Below the pieces are notes generated by a model, which worked only from the letters and a program-made list of their open reading frames with translations, was not told where the DNA came from and did not search any database. From assembly GCA_025928645.1 (NCBI GenBank), contig JAICJD010000010.1, forward strand, positions 1 to 40,838: a DNA stretch of 40,838 nt, written 5' to 3'. The position numbers and the translations under genes were made by a program. This DNA comes from Gemmatimonadales bacterium. Lineage in GTDB: Bacteria > Gemmatimonadota > Gemmatimonadetes > Gemmatimonadales > GWC2-71-9. Shown here one piece after another: positions 9,186 to 16,388 of this stretch; the first letter of the stretch is position 1, and every line of letters begins with the position of its first letter.

Positions 9186-9452
9186 ATGGGCCGCAATCCC
9201 GTCGTGGGCCGGCAGGGCCCCACCTATCACGCGGCCGCCATTCCCTCCGAGCAGGAGGCCGCGCGGATCACCGTGAAGCAGATCCGCTCGGACATCGGCC
9301 ACCCGGAGACGATGCGGCAGACGCTGCGCGCCCTGGGCCTCCGGCACCACCAGCAGACCGTCACGCTCGCGAACACGGCCGGCGCCCGCGGGATGCTCTA
9401 CAAGGTGCGGCACCTGGTCGAAGTGGCTCCGGCGGGCGGCGAAACGCGATGA
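9186..9452 (+). CDS. rpmD: 50S ribosomal protein L30, extended
   Basis: Starting at ATG 9186, two bases after rpsE, the product has 88 residues. The L30 core lies in residues 24-80: ARITVKQIRSDIGHPETMRQTLRALGLRHHQQTVTLANT, then the GMLYKVRHLVEV end. L30 is normally about 60 residues, so there are about 20 extra N-terminal residues and a short C-terminal addition. Longer open sequence upstream in this frame lies within rpsE and was excluded. Confidence 0.93.
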   Translation: MGRNPVVGRQGPTYHAAAIPSEQEAARITVKQIRSDIGHPETMRQTLRALGLRHHQQTVTLANTAGARGMLYKVRHLVEVAPAGGETR

Positions 9453-9461
9453 GCGCTTCTC

Positions 9462-9490
9462 GAGTCATCCCGAGCGGAGCGAAGGAGCCT
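9462..9490 (+). repeat. 'HPERSEG'-type intergenic repeat, half copy
   Basis: The stretch GAGTCATCCCGAGCGGAGCG followed by AAGGAGCCT has the same core as the repeats at 11278-11349, 12710-12734 and 30507-30531. Here only one arm is present, so no hairpin forms. It fills the short gap between rpmD and rplO. Its AAGGAG end lies about ten bases before the rplO ATG and appears to act as that gene's ribosome-binding site. Confidence 0.7.
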
Positions 9491-9496
9491 GAACGC

Positions 9497-9946
9497 ATGG
9501 CAGACAAGATCATCACCCTGTCCACCCTCGCGCCCGCCAAGGGCTCGCACCGCGCCCGCAAACGCGTCGGCCGCGGCCCGGGCTCGGGCCTGGGCAAGAC
9601 GTCGGGCAAAGGCCACAAGGGCCACAAGGCCCGGACCGGCGGGGGCACGAACCCCGGGTTCGAGGGCGGCCAGATGCCGATGTACCGGCGGCTGCCCAAG
9701 CGCGGGTTCACCAACCCGTTCCGGGTGGAGAACCAGCCGGTCAACCTCTCGCAGCTCAAGAAAGTCTCGGCCACCGACGTGAGTCCCGAGACGCTGTACT
9801 CCGCGGGGCTCATCGGGAAGCCCGACGCCCCCGTGAAGCTCCTGGGCACCGGTGACGCCGACCGGGCCTACACCGTTCGTGGCGTGTCCCTGTCCGCGTC
9901 GGCGCGCGCGAAGATCGAGGCGGCCGGCGGCAAGATCGAGGGGTAA
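9497..9946 (+). CDS. rplO: 50S ribosomal protein L15
   Basis: ATG 9497 was chosen over the in-frame ATG at 9449 because GAAGGAG lies at a proper distance and because the sequence between them is an intergenic repeat, not L15. The product has 149 residues with LAPAKGSHRARKRVGRGPGSG, the glycine-rich GKTSGKGHKGHKARTGG and GFEGGQMPMYRRLPKRGF, all L15 hallmarks. L15 joins late in 50S assembly. It abuts secY. Confidence 0.96.
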   Translation: MADKIITLSTLAPAKGSHRARKRVGRGPGSGLGKTSGKGHKGHKARTGGGTNPGFEGGQMPMYRRLPKRGFTNPFRVENQPVNLSQLKKVSATDVSPETLYSAGLIGKPDAPVKLLGTGDADRAYTVRGVSLSASARAKIEAAGGKIEG

Positions 9947-11263
9947 GTGACCACACCCCGCGTCCCCGCGCTGGCCATCGACGACGAGCTCCGGCGCAAG
10001 CTCCTGTTCACGCTGCTCGCGCTGGTGATCTACCGGATCGGCGCCCACATCGCCGCCCCGGGCGTGAACGTCACCGCGCTGGCCGACTTCATCCAGAACT
10101 CCGCCGCCGCCGGGTTCTTCGGGCTGTACGACGCGCTCGGCGGCGGGCTCTCCCGGGCCACGGTCTTCGCCCTCGGCATCATGCCGTACATCTCCGCGTC
10201 CATCATCTTCCAGCTCGCCGGCGGCGTCGCCCCGGCGATCAGCAAGATGCAGAAGGACGAGGAGGGCAAGAAGAAGATCACGCAGTGGACCCGGTATCTC
10301 ACCGTCTTCATCTCGCTGTCGCAGGCGTACACGTTCGCCCTGTTCACCGAGTCCATCCCGGGCGCCATCGACGCGCCGGGCCTCGCGTCCCGGCTGATCA
10401 TGGTGGTGACGCTCACCACGGGCGCGGTGTTCGTCATGTGGCTGGGCGAGCAGATCACCGAGCGCGGCATCGGCAACGGGATGAGCCTGCTCATCACCTT
10501 CTCGATCCTCGAGCGGCTCTGGCCGGGCGCGGTGCACCTGGTGCAGTACATCAAGAGCGGCGTGGTGAGCGGTCCGGGGGTGCTGCTGTTCCTCGCCATC
10601 CTGGTGGCGGTCATCGCGGCCGTGGTGGCCATGACGATCGCCGCGCGGCGGATCCCCATCCAGATCCCGCGCAAGGTCATGGGCCGGGGCCGGATCCGCG
10701 AAGGGCAGAAGACGTTCATCCCGATCCGGCTCATCACCGCGGGCGTCATGCCGATCATTTTCGCCCAGACGATCATCATCGTGCCGGGTACGCTGGCGAG
10801 CTTCACCAAGAACCCGGTGCTCACCGACGTCGCGAGCTTTTTCCAGCCGGGCGATCTGCCGTACGACCTGACGTTCGCGGTGCTCATCCTCCTGTTCAGC
10901 TACTTCTACACGTCCATCATCTTCAATTCGGTGGACCTGGCGGAGAACCTGAAGAAGCAGGGCGGGTTCATCCCCGGCGTGAAGCCCGGGGCCAGTACGG
11001 CCGACTACATCGACGGGGTGCTGGCGCGGATCACGCTGCCGGGCGGCCTGTTCCTGGCGCTGGTCGCGCTCCTGCCGATCCTGGTCTCGAAGGGTCTCGG
11101 CATCCCCAACCAGGGCTTCGGCGGCACCTCGGTGCTGATCGTCGTCGGCGTGCTGCTGGACACCATCGCCCAGATCGAGCAGCACCGCACGCTGCGGAAG
11201 TACGACGGGTTCATGAAGACCGGGCGGGTCAAGTTCCGGGGTCGGCAGCAGCGCTACATGTAA
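9947..11263 (+). CDS. secY: Protein translocase channel subunit SecY
   Basis: The start is GTG 9947, immediately after the rplO TAA. The 438-residue protein is the channel of the Sec translocon and shows the ten-helix pattern. Recognisable parts are YRIGAHIAAPGVN after helix 1, the plug region GFFGLYDALGGG-LSRATVFALGIMPYISASII, the GNGMSLLI loop, and the cytoplasmic R-KVMGRGRIREGQKTFIPIRL loop that binds the ribosome and SecA. It is the last gene of the spc part. A long inverted repeat follows it. Confidence 0.98.
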   Translation: MTTPRVPALAIDDELRRKLLFTLLALVIYRIGAHIAAPGVNVTALADFIQNSAAAGFFGLYDALGGGLSRATVFALGIMPYISASIIFQLAGGVAPAISKMQKDEEGKKKITQWTRYLTVFISLSQAYTFALFTESIPGAIDAPGLASRLIMVVTLTTGAVFVMWLGEQITERGIGNGMSLLITFSILERLWPGAVHLVQYIKSGVVSGPGVLLFLAILVAVIAAVVAMTIAARRIPIQIPRKVMGRGRIREGQKTFIPIRLITAGVMPIIFAQTIIIVPGTLASFTKNPVLTDVASFFQPGDLPYDLTFAVLILLFSYFYTSIIFNSVDLAENLKKQGGFIPGVKPGASTADYIDGVLARITLPGGLFLALVALLPILVSKGLGIPNQGFGGTSVLIVVGVLLDTIAQIEQHRTLRKYDGFMKTGRVKFRGRQQRYM

Positions 11264-11277
11264 CGCGGTAGCGGAAC

Positions 11278-11349
11278 CGAGTCACCCTGAGCGGCGCGAA
11301 GGGGGCATGAGCAGACGCATGGCCCCTTCGCTGCGCTCAGGGTGACTCG
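11278..11349. repeat. Near-perfect palindromic 'HPERSEG'-type repeat between secY and adk
   Basis: CGAGTCACCCTGAGCG (11278-11293) and its exact reverse complement CGCTCAGGGTGACTCG (11334-11349) form a 16-bp stem. It continues inward with an imperfect GCGAAGGGG/CCCCTTCGC pairing around a short loop. Both arms carry the same repeat core seen at 9462, 12710 and 30507. In RNA this would be a long hairpin that may act as a terminator or an mRNA 3' end stabiliser after secY, although no T-tract follows. Confidence 0.85.
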
Positions 11350-11388
11350 TTCTCGCCTATCGCCGGATCTCACCTTCTGGGGAGTCGA

Positions 11389-11952
11389 GTGGATATTCTT
11401 CTGATGGGACCGCCGGGCGCCGGGAAGGGAACCCAAGGGGCGCTGCTGGCCACCGGGCTCGGCCTGCCGAAGTTCGCCACGGGCGACCTGCTTCGCGACG
11501 CGGTCAAGCGCGGCACGCCGCTCGGCCTCAAGGCGAGAGCCGTCATGGAGGCCGGTCACCTGGTGAGCGACGACATCATTCTCGGCGTCGTGCGCGAGGA
11601 GCTGGCCAAGCCCGAAGCGGCCCACGGCGTCATCTTCGATGGCGTCGTGCGGACCATTCCGCAGGCGGAGGGCATGGATCGGATCCTGGCCGAGAAGGGA
11701 CGCACGATGGACGTGGTGCTGTTCTTCGACGTGACCGACGAGGAGATCCTGGCGCGGCTCGACCGCCGCCGGACGGTCGAGCAGCGCCCCGACGACGACC
11801 CGCCGGCCGTCGCGACTCGGCTCCGCGCGTACCGCGACCAGACCGCGCCCCTCCTCGCCTGGTACGAGGCGCGGCGCCCGGTGCGCCGCATTCCCGCCGT
11901 GGGGACGGTCGAGGAGATCGCCGGCCGCGTGCGGCAGGCCCTCGGCCGGTGA
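11389..11952 (+). CDS. adk: Adenylate kinase
   Basis: GTG 11389 is supported by GGGGAG four bases upstream. The 187-residue enzyme interconverts ATP + AMP and 2 ADP. The P-loop is GPPGAGKGT (residues 7-15), and ATGDLLRDAV is the AMP-binding segment. The LID (about 124-144) is the short form without zinc cysteines and keeps RPDDD. The usual DGFPRT motif reads DGVVRT at 84-89, keeping Asp and Arg but losing Phe-Pro. The C-terminal YRDQTAPLLAWYE is typical. It is separated from secY by the repeat and precedes map by one base. Confidence 0.95.
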   Translation: MDILLMGPPGAGKGTQGALLATGLGLPKFATGDLLRDAVKRGTPLGLKARAVMEAGHLVSDDIILGVVREELAKPEAAHGVIFDGVVRTIPQAEGMDRILAEKGRTMDVVLFFDVTDEEILARLDRRRTVEQRPDDDPPAVATRLRAYRDQTAPLLAWYEARRPVRRIPAVGTVEEIAGRVRQALGR

Positions 11953-11953
11953 C

Positions 11954-12706
11954 ATGATCACGATCAAGTCTCCACGCGAGATCGAGGTGATGGCCCGGGC
12001 CGGGCGGATCGTGGCCGAGACGCTCGCGCTCATGGGGCGCATCGTCCGGCCCGGGATGTCCACCGAGGATCTCGACGACGCGGCGGAGACGTTCATCCGG
12101 AGCCACGACGGTGCCACGCCCTCGTTCAAGGGCCTCTACGGGTTTCCCAAGACGCTCTGCACCTCGATCGACACCGAGATCGTGCACGGCATTCCCTCCA
12201 GCCGCCGGTTGCTGTCGGAAGGCAGCATCGTGAGCGTGGACGTTGGGGTGCACCTCGAGGGGCTGCATGCCGATTCCGCCACGACGCTGGCGGTGGGGAC
12301 CATCGCCGCCGAGGCCGAGCGGCTGCTCGAGGTGACCCGGCAGTGCCTCGCGGCGGGCATCGCGGAGGCCCGGGTGGGCAACCACGTCGGCGACATCGGC
12401 CACGCGGTGCAGCAGGTCGCGGAAGGGGCAGGGTACGGGGTCGTGCGCGAGCTGGTGGGCCACGGCATCGGCGCGCGGTTCCACGAGGAGCCGCAGGTGC
12501 CGAATTACGGCAGCCCGCGCCGTGGCCCTCGGCTGCTCGAGGGCATGACGCTCGCCATCGAGCCGATGATCACCATCGGCGACCCGGCCACCCGCACGCT
12601 GGGCGACAAGTGGACCGTCGTCACCGCCGACGGGAGCTTATCGGCCCACTTCGAGCATACGGTCGCTATCACCGCCAACGGGCCGCGCATTCTCACGGCG
12701 GCGTGA
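11954..12706 (+). CDS. map: Methionine aminopeptidase, type I
   Basis: The 250-residue enzyme removes the initiator methionine from new proteins. All metal ligands of the pita-bread fold are visible: D96 (SVDVG), D107 (HADSATT), H170 (VGHGIG), E203 (AIEPM) and E234 (FEHTVAIT). The substrate-contacting H78 (IVHGIP) and H177 are also present. It lacks the N-terminal zinc-finger extension of eukaryotic forms. In many bacteria map is followed by infA and rpmJ; here a hairpin and a convergent gene follow. Confidence 0.97.
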   Translation: MITIKSPREIEVMARAGRIVAETLALMGRIVRPGMSTEDLDDAAETFIRSHDGATPSFKGLYGFPKTLCTSIDTEIVHGIPSSRRLLSEGSIVSVDVGVHLEGLHADSATTLAVGTIAAEAERLLEVTRQCLAAGIAEARVGNHVGDIGHAVQQVAEGAGYGVVRELVGHGIGARFHEEPQVPNYGSPRRGPRLLEGMTLAIEPMITIGDPATRTLGDKWTVVTADGSLSAHFEHTVAITANGPRILTAA

Positions 12707-12709
12707 TGG

Positions 12710-12734
12710 CGAGTGACCCGCTCAGGGTCACTCG
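12710..12734. terminator. Hairpin between convergent map and cyclodeaminase-like gene
   Basis: CGAGTGACCC (12710-12719) and GGGTCACTCG (12725-12734) form a perfect 10-bp stem with a five-base loop, starting four bases after the map stop. It lies between two convergent genes, so it may terminate both transcripts. It has no T-tract. Read on the minus strand it contains GTGACCCTGAGCG, close to the core of the intergenic repeat family. Confidence 0.6.
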
Positions 12735-12750
12735 TGCCGATTGTCGAGCA

Positions 12751-13392
12751 TCATGGAACCCGGCCCTCCAGCCGGTGTCGCACCCGGCGCTCCCCGTCCT
12801 CCACGCGTTCGAGCAGGGTTTTCGCCGTGGCGAGCCGCTCTCGGTCGCCGGTGCCGCCTCCCGCGTCCGCCAGGTTGCTTCGGACCGACCAGTAGGCACT
12901 CCGCGCCGCGCCCAGCGCGAGGAACGCCGCCGTGGCCGCATCGCCCACCGCCGTCGCCAGCCCCTGCTCGGCAACCTCCAGCGCCAGCTCGGTCACCTGG
13001 GCCAGGTGCGAGAGCAGCTCGAGCTGCACCGCCGCCCCGGCGCCCAGCGCGTCGGCCTTGGCGCGTGAGCGGCGCTCCCGCTCGTCCGAGGCGCCGGCCG
13101 GCATGGCGAGCGCGCGGCCGAAGGCCTCGAACGCGCGGGCGTCGCGGGCAGCCAGGGCCAGCGCGCCGTCGCGGAGACGCTCGGCCTTCACCCGGGCGCG
13201 TGCGGCAAGGTCGTGGACGTCGGCATACTTCTCCCGCTCGACCGTGAGGCCGGCGACCATCTGGACGAGCGCGGCGGCCAGGGCGCCGGCCACGGCGGCC
13301 GCGGCGCCTCCGGCCGGCGTCATGGTCGGGGCCGCGAGGGCGTCGAGCCACTGCTTCAGCGAATCGTTCGGTTCAGGCGTAGGCATGAGCAT
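12751..13392 (-). CDS. Cyclodeaminase/cyclohydrolase family protein (FTCD C-terminal-like)
   Basis: This 213-residue, almost all-helical, Ala-rich protein resembles the C-terminal domain of formiminotransferase-cyclodeaminase and stand-alone methenyl-tetrahydrofolate cyclohydrolases (FchA type). The best evidence is the N-terminal APTMTPAGGAAAAVAGALAAALVQMVAGLT, the counterpart of the family's P-PGGGSAAA-GALGAAL-MVA, followed by long helices with a central DARAFEAFGRA. Stand-alone members act in one-carbon folate metabolism; the exact reaction here is inferred. Met codons at 13392 and 13386 are both possible starts. It lies 33 bases downstream of the monophosphatase gene, so the two are probably co-transcribed. 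Confidence 0.8.
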   Translation of the reverse strand: MLMPTPEPNDSLKQWLDALAAPTMTPAGGAAAAVAGALAAALVQMVAGLTVEREKYADVHDLAARARVKAERLRDGALALAARDARAFEAFGRALAMPAGASDERERRSRAKADALGAGAAVQLELLSHLAQVTELALEVAEQGLATAVGDAATAAFLALGAARSAYWSVRSNLADAGGGTGDRERLATAKTLLERVEDGERRVRHRLEGRVP

Positions 13393-13425
13393 GCGTAGAG
13401 GGAATTGGGTGGTTGGCCGCCGGCG

Positions 13426-14208
13426 CTAGCTGCGCACGATCTCGAGCAGCCACGCGTGCATCGCCGGATTGCCCGCGACCACCGCGCTATGCTCGGGGCC
13501 GATCGGCCGACCAGCAAAATCCGTGACGACGCCGCCCGCTTCGCGCACCAGCAACGTGCCGGCCGCGAGGTCCCAGGCGGAGAGGCGCTGCTCCCAGAAG
13601 GCGTCGTACCGCCCTGCCGCGACGTCGGCCAGGTCGAGCGCGGCGGAGCCTGGGCGACGGATGCCGCTCGTTTGCGCCGCGACGCGGGCGAATTGCGCCA
13701 GATACTCGCCCATGCTGGACGTATCCTTGAAGGGAAAGCCCGTGCCGATCAGCGCGTAGCCCGGGTCTTTGATCGGCGACACGGCCAGCCGCCGCTCGCC
13801 GCACCACGCGCCGTGGCCGCGCGCGGCGGTATAGCTCTCCTGCCGCGGCACCTGCTGGACCACCGCGGCCTCCAGCTCCCCGTCCACGGCCGCGGCGATG
13901 GATACCGCATAGCTCGGAAAATCGTGCAGAAAATTGGTGGTGCCGTCGAGCGGGTCCACGATCCACACGAGGCCCTCGCGTACCACCTCGGGGCTCAATT
14001 CCTCGCCGACCATGCGCCCCGACGGCTCGGCCGAGAGCAGGACATCGGCGATGATCTGCTCGGCGGTCCGGTCGATCTCGGTGACGAAGTCGCGTACGCC
14101 CTTGACGGTCCAGGCGCTGGGGTCGGCCGGCCGCTCCACCCCGCGCAGGTAGGCCCCGGCCCGGTCGGCGGCGAGTCGGGCCACATGGAGTAAGTCCAAG
14201 GCAGACAC
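13426..14208 (-). CDS. Inositol monophosphatase family protein
   Basis: I place the start at GTG 14208, giving 260 residues, the normal family length. The much longer open frame upstream is only the antisense shadow of trpS and its neighbours. The lithium-sensitive phosphatase motifs are complete: GEE (68-70), DPLDGTTN (85-92) and the second Asp motif AWDLAAG (D213). The enzyme should be a Mg-dependent phosphatase acting on myo-inositol phosphate or related sugar or nucleotide monophosphates (SuhB/HisN/CysQ superfamily); the substrate cannot be told from sequence. It is divergent from trpS with only 39 bases between starts. Confidence 0.88.
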   Translation of the reverse strand: MSALDLLHVARLAADRAGAYLRGVERPADPSAWTVKGVRDFVTEIDRTAEQIIADVLLSAEPSGRMVGEELSPEVVREGLVWIVDPLDGTTNFLHDFPSYAVSIAAAVDGELEAAVVQQVPRQESYTAARGHGAWCGERRLAVSPIKDPGYALIGTGFPFKDTSSMGEYLAQFARVAAQTSGIRRPGSAALDLADVAAGRYDAFWEQRLSAWDLAAGTLLVREAGGVVTDFAGRPIGPEHSAVVAGNPAMHAWLLEIVRS

Positions 14209-14212
14209 TATC

Positions 14213-14241
14213 TTGCTGGCTCTCCGCGAACCGGGTAACTT
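14213..14241 (+). promoter_or_regulatory. Candidate trpS promoter, leaderless geometry
   Basis: TTGCTG (14213-14218) and TAACTT (14236-14241) are separated by 17 bases. The trpS ATG begins only six bases after the -10-like box, which places the expected start of transcription at or next to the A of ATG. No Shine-Dalgarno sequence is present. It belongs to the TTGnnn-17/18-TAnnTT set described in the findings. This is pattern evidence only. Confidence 0.45.
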
Positions 14242-14247
14242 GGGCGC

Positions 14248-15267
14248 ATGCCACGCATATTCTCGGGAATTCAGCCGTCCGGCGAGCTGCACATCGGCAA
14301 CTGGCTCGGTGCGGTCCAGAACTGGGTCACCCTGCAGCAGAGCTACGACTGCATCTTCTGCGTGGTGGACCTGCACGCCATCACGGGCAAGTACGAGCGG
14401 GAAACGCTGGCCCAGCGGACCCGCGACATGGCCGTCGGCCTGCTCGCCGCCGGGGTGGATCCCGATCGCGCGGTCCTGTTCGTGCAGTCGCACGTGCCCG
14501 AGCACGCGGAGCTCCAGTGGCTGCTCAACACCATCACCCCGGTGGGCTCGCTGGAGCGGATGACGCAGTACAAAGATAAGGCGCAGCGGTTTGAAAGTGT
14601 GCCGGCCGGCCTGCTCAACTATCCGGTGCTGATGGCCGCCGATATCCTGCTGTACCGCGCCGACCTCGTGCCGGTGGGAGAAGATCAGATCCAGCATCTC
14701 GAGCTCGCGCGCGAGATCGCCCGGAAGTGGAACGCCGAGTTCGGCGACGGCGAGGAGTGGCTGCCCGGGCCGAAGGCGCTGCTCACCGAGGCCAAGCGGA
14801 TCCTCGGGCTCGACGGCGAAGCGAAGATGTCCAAGAGCCTGGGCAATACGATCGGGCTGCTGGAGTCGCCGGAGGAGATCTGGCAGAAGCTCCGGCCGGC
14901 CAAGACCGACCCCGCGCGCGTCACCCGGCGCGACCCCGGCACGCCCGAGGTGTGCAACATCTACCACCTGCACAAGTACTTTTCGCCGCCGGAGACGGTG
15001 GCGCTCGTGGCGGAGAACTGCCGCGGGGCGCGCTGGGGCTGCCTGGACTGCAAGCGCGTGCTGGCCGACAACATGGTCGCCGCGCTCGCACCGATCCGCG
15101 CCCGCGCGCTCGAGCTGCAGGCCGAGCCGGGGCGGGTCGAGCAGATTCTGGGCGACGGCGCCGCCACCGCCCGGCGTCTGGCCGAGGACACGATGCGCGA
15201 GGTGCGGGCGCGCATGGGTTTCCTGGTGCCCGCTCCCGCCGTCGCCCGGGCCGCAGAAGCCGACTAG
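14248..15267 (+). CDS. trpS: Tryptophanyl-tRNA synthetase
   Basis: The 339-residue class I synthetase charges tRNA-Trp. It has the N-terminal RIFSGIQPSGELHIGNWLGA with the HIGH-type motif LHIGN (14-18), the substrate-binding LMAADILLYRADLVPVGEDQIQHLELAREIA, and AKMSKSLGN (KMSKS at 193-197). GARWGCLDCKRVLADNM near the C-terminus is also typical. The ATG at 14248 has no ribosome site, in line with a leaderless message. It leads a probable unit with the next two genes. Confidence 0.97.
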   Translation: MPRIFSGIQPSGELHIGNWLGAVQNWVTLQQSYDCIFCVVDLHAITGKYERETLAQRTRDMAVGLLAAGVDPDRAVLFVQSHVPEHAELQWLLNTITPVGSLERMTQYKDKAQRFESVPAGLLNYPVLMAADILLYRADLVPVGEDQIQHLELAREIARKWNAEFGDGEEWLPGPKALLTEAKRILGLDGEAKMSKSLGNTIGLLESPEEIWQKLRPAKTDPARVTRRDPGTPEVCNIYHLHKYFSPPETVALVAENCRGARWGCLDCKRVLADNMVAALAPIRARALELQAEPGRVEQILGDGAATARRLAEDTMREVRARMGFLVPAPAVARAAEAD

Positions 15268-15294
15268 CACATCCACCCTCGCCGGTGAGGGAGC

Positions 15295-16386
15295 ATGGAA
15301 AAGATCATCAAGGCTGCCGTCGAGCGCGGCGCCTCGGATCTCCATATCAAGGCGGGCGACGTCTTCCGCGCACGCATCAACGGCAAGCTGGTTCCGCTCA
15401 CGAAGCAGCGGCTCACGCCGGATCAGACGCGGGCCATCGCGCTCAAGCTCATCAGCAGCGACGAGGACCGCGCCAAGATCGAGCGCCTGCGCGACTTCGA
15501 CTGCTCGTGGGGCATGCCCGGCGTGGGGCGGTTCCGGGTCAACGTACTGCGCCAGCGCTCCTCGTTCATGATCGTCATGCGGGTGATCCCGTTCACCGTG
15601 CCCACCTTCGAGTCGCTGCGGCTGCCGCCGGTCCTGGCGCAAATCGCCGAATCCGACCGCGGCCTCGTGCTGGTCACGGGCGTGAGCGGGAGCGGGAAGA
15701 GCAGCACCGTGGCGGCCATGGTGCACCATATCAACCGCACCCAGCACAAGCACGTCGTCACGATCGAGAATCCGATCGAGTTCCTGCATCGCGACCTGAG
15801 CTGCTCCATCACCCAGCGCGAGGTGGGGGTGGACACCGACAGCCTCACCATCGGACTCCGGGCCGCGCTGCGGCAGGATCCCGACGTGGTCGTGCTGGGT
15901 GAGATCGCCGACGCCGATACCATCGACACCGCCATCAAGGGCGCGGAGACTGGACGGCTGGTCCTCGCGATGATGCCGACACCGGACGTCGCGGCCACCA
16001 TCGATCGGGTGCTCACCACGCTGCCGCGGGAGGAGCGTGAGATCGGCCGGATGCGCCTGTCCGAGGCGCTCCGGGCGGTGGTGTCGCAGCAGCTGCTGCC
16101 GCAGAAGGACGAGAAGGGCCGGGTGCCGGTGGTCGAGGTGCTGATCGCGACGCCGGCCGTCCGTGAGGCGCTCAAGCATCCCTCGCGCGCCCCCGACCTG
16201 CGCCGCCACATGGCCGACGGCCCGAAGCAGCTCGGCACGCAGACCTTCGAACAGCACGCGCGCGAGCTGGTCGAGGCCGGGCTCATCACTCCCGAGACCG
16301 CCAAGGCCGCGCTCACGCTCGGCGTCCCCGCCCCCGCGCCTTCCGCACCGCCCAAGAAGGGATCCAAGCAGGCCGCCTCGGCCTGA
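15295..16386 (+). CDS. PilT/GspE-family ATPase with altered Asp and His boxes
   Basis: The 363-residue protein has the twitching-motility ATPase layout: an N-terminal domain with GASDLHIKAGDVFRARINGKL, then a RecA-like domain. Walker A is GVSGSGKS (129-136), and DPDVVVLGEIAD carries the Walker B glutamate E203. Compared with canonical PilT, the Asp box TIEDPIEF reads TIENPIEF (N159), and the His box GHLVFATLHT reads GRLVLAMMPT (220-229), so both histidines are lost. RQDPDVV and QREVG are otherwise well kept. This could be a PilU-like accessory or a non-retraction ATPase. No pilin gene is nearby, and the C-terminal 40 residues are Ala/Pro/Lys-rich. Confidence 0.88.
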   Translation: MEKIIKAAVERGASDLHIKAGDVFRARINGKLVPLTKQRLTPDQTRAIALKLISSDEDRAKIERLRDFDCSWGMPGVGRFRVNVLRQRSSFMIVMRVIPFTVPTFESLRLPPVLAQIAESDRGLVLVTGVSGSGKSSTVAAMVHHINRTQHKHVVTIENPIEFLHRDLSCSITQREVGVDTDSLTIGLRAALRQDPDVVVLGEIADADTIDTAIKGAETGRLVLAMMPTPDVAATIDRVLTTLPREEREIGRMRLSEALRAVVSQQLLPQKDEKGRVPVVEVLIATPAVREALKHPSRAPDLRRHMADGPKQLGTQTFEQHARELVEAGLITPETAKAALTLGVPAPAPSAPPKKGSKQAASA

Positions 16387-16388
16387 CC

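Noticed and set aside
9449-9496. Upstream ATG for rplO
   Set aside because: It would add 16 residues made from an intergenic repeat and overlap rpmD. ATG 9497 has the ribosome site and matches the L15 N-terminus.
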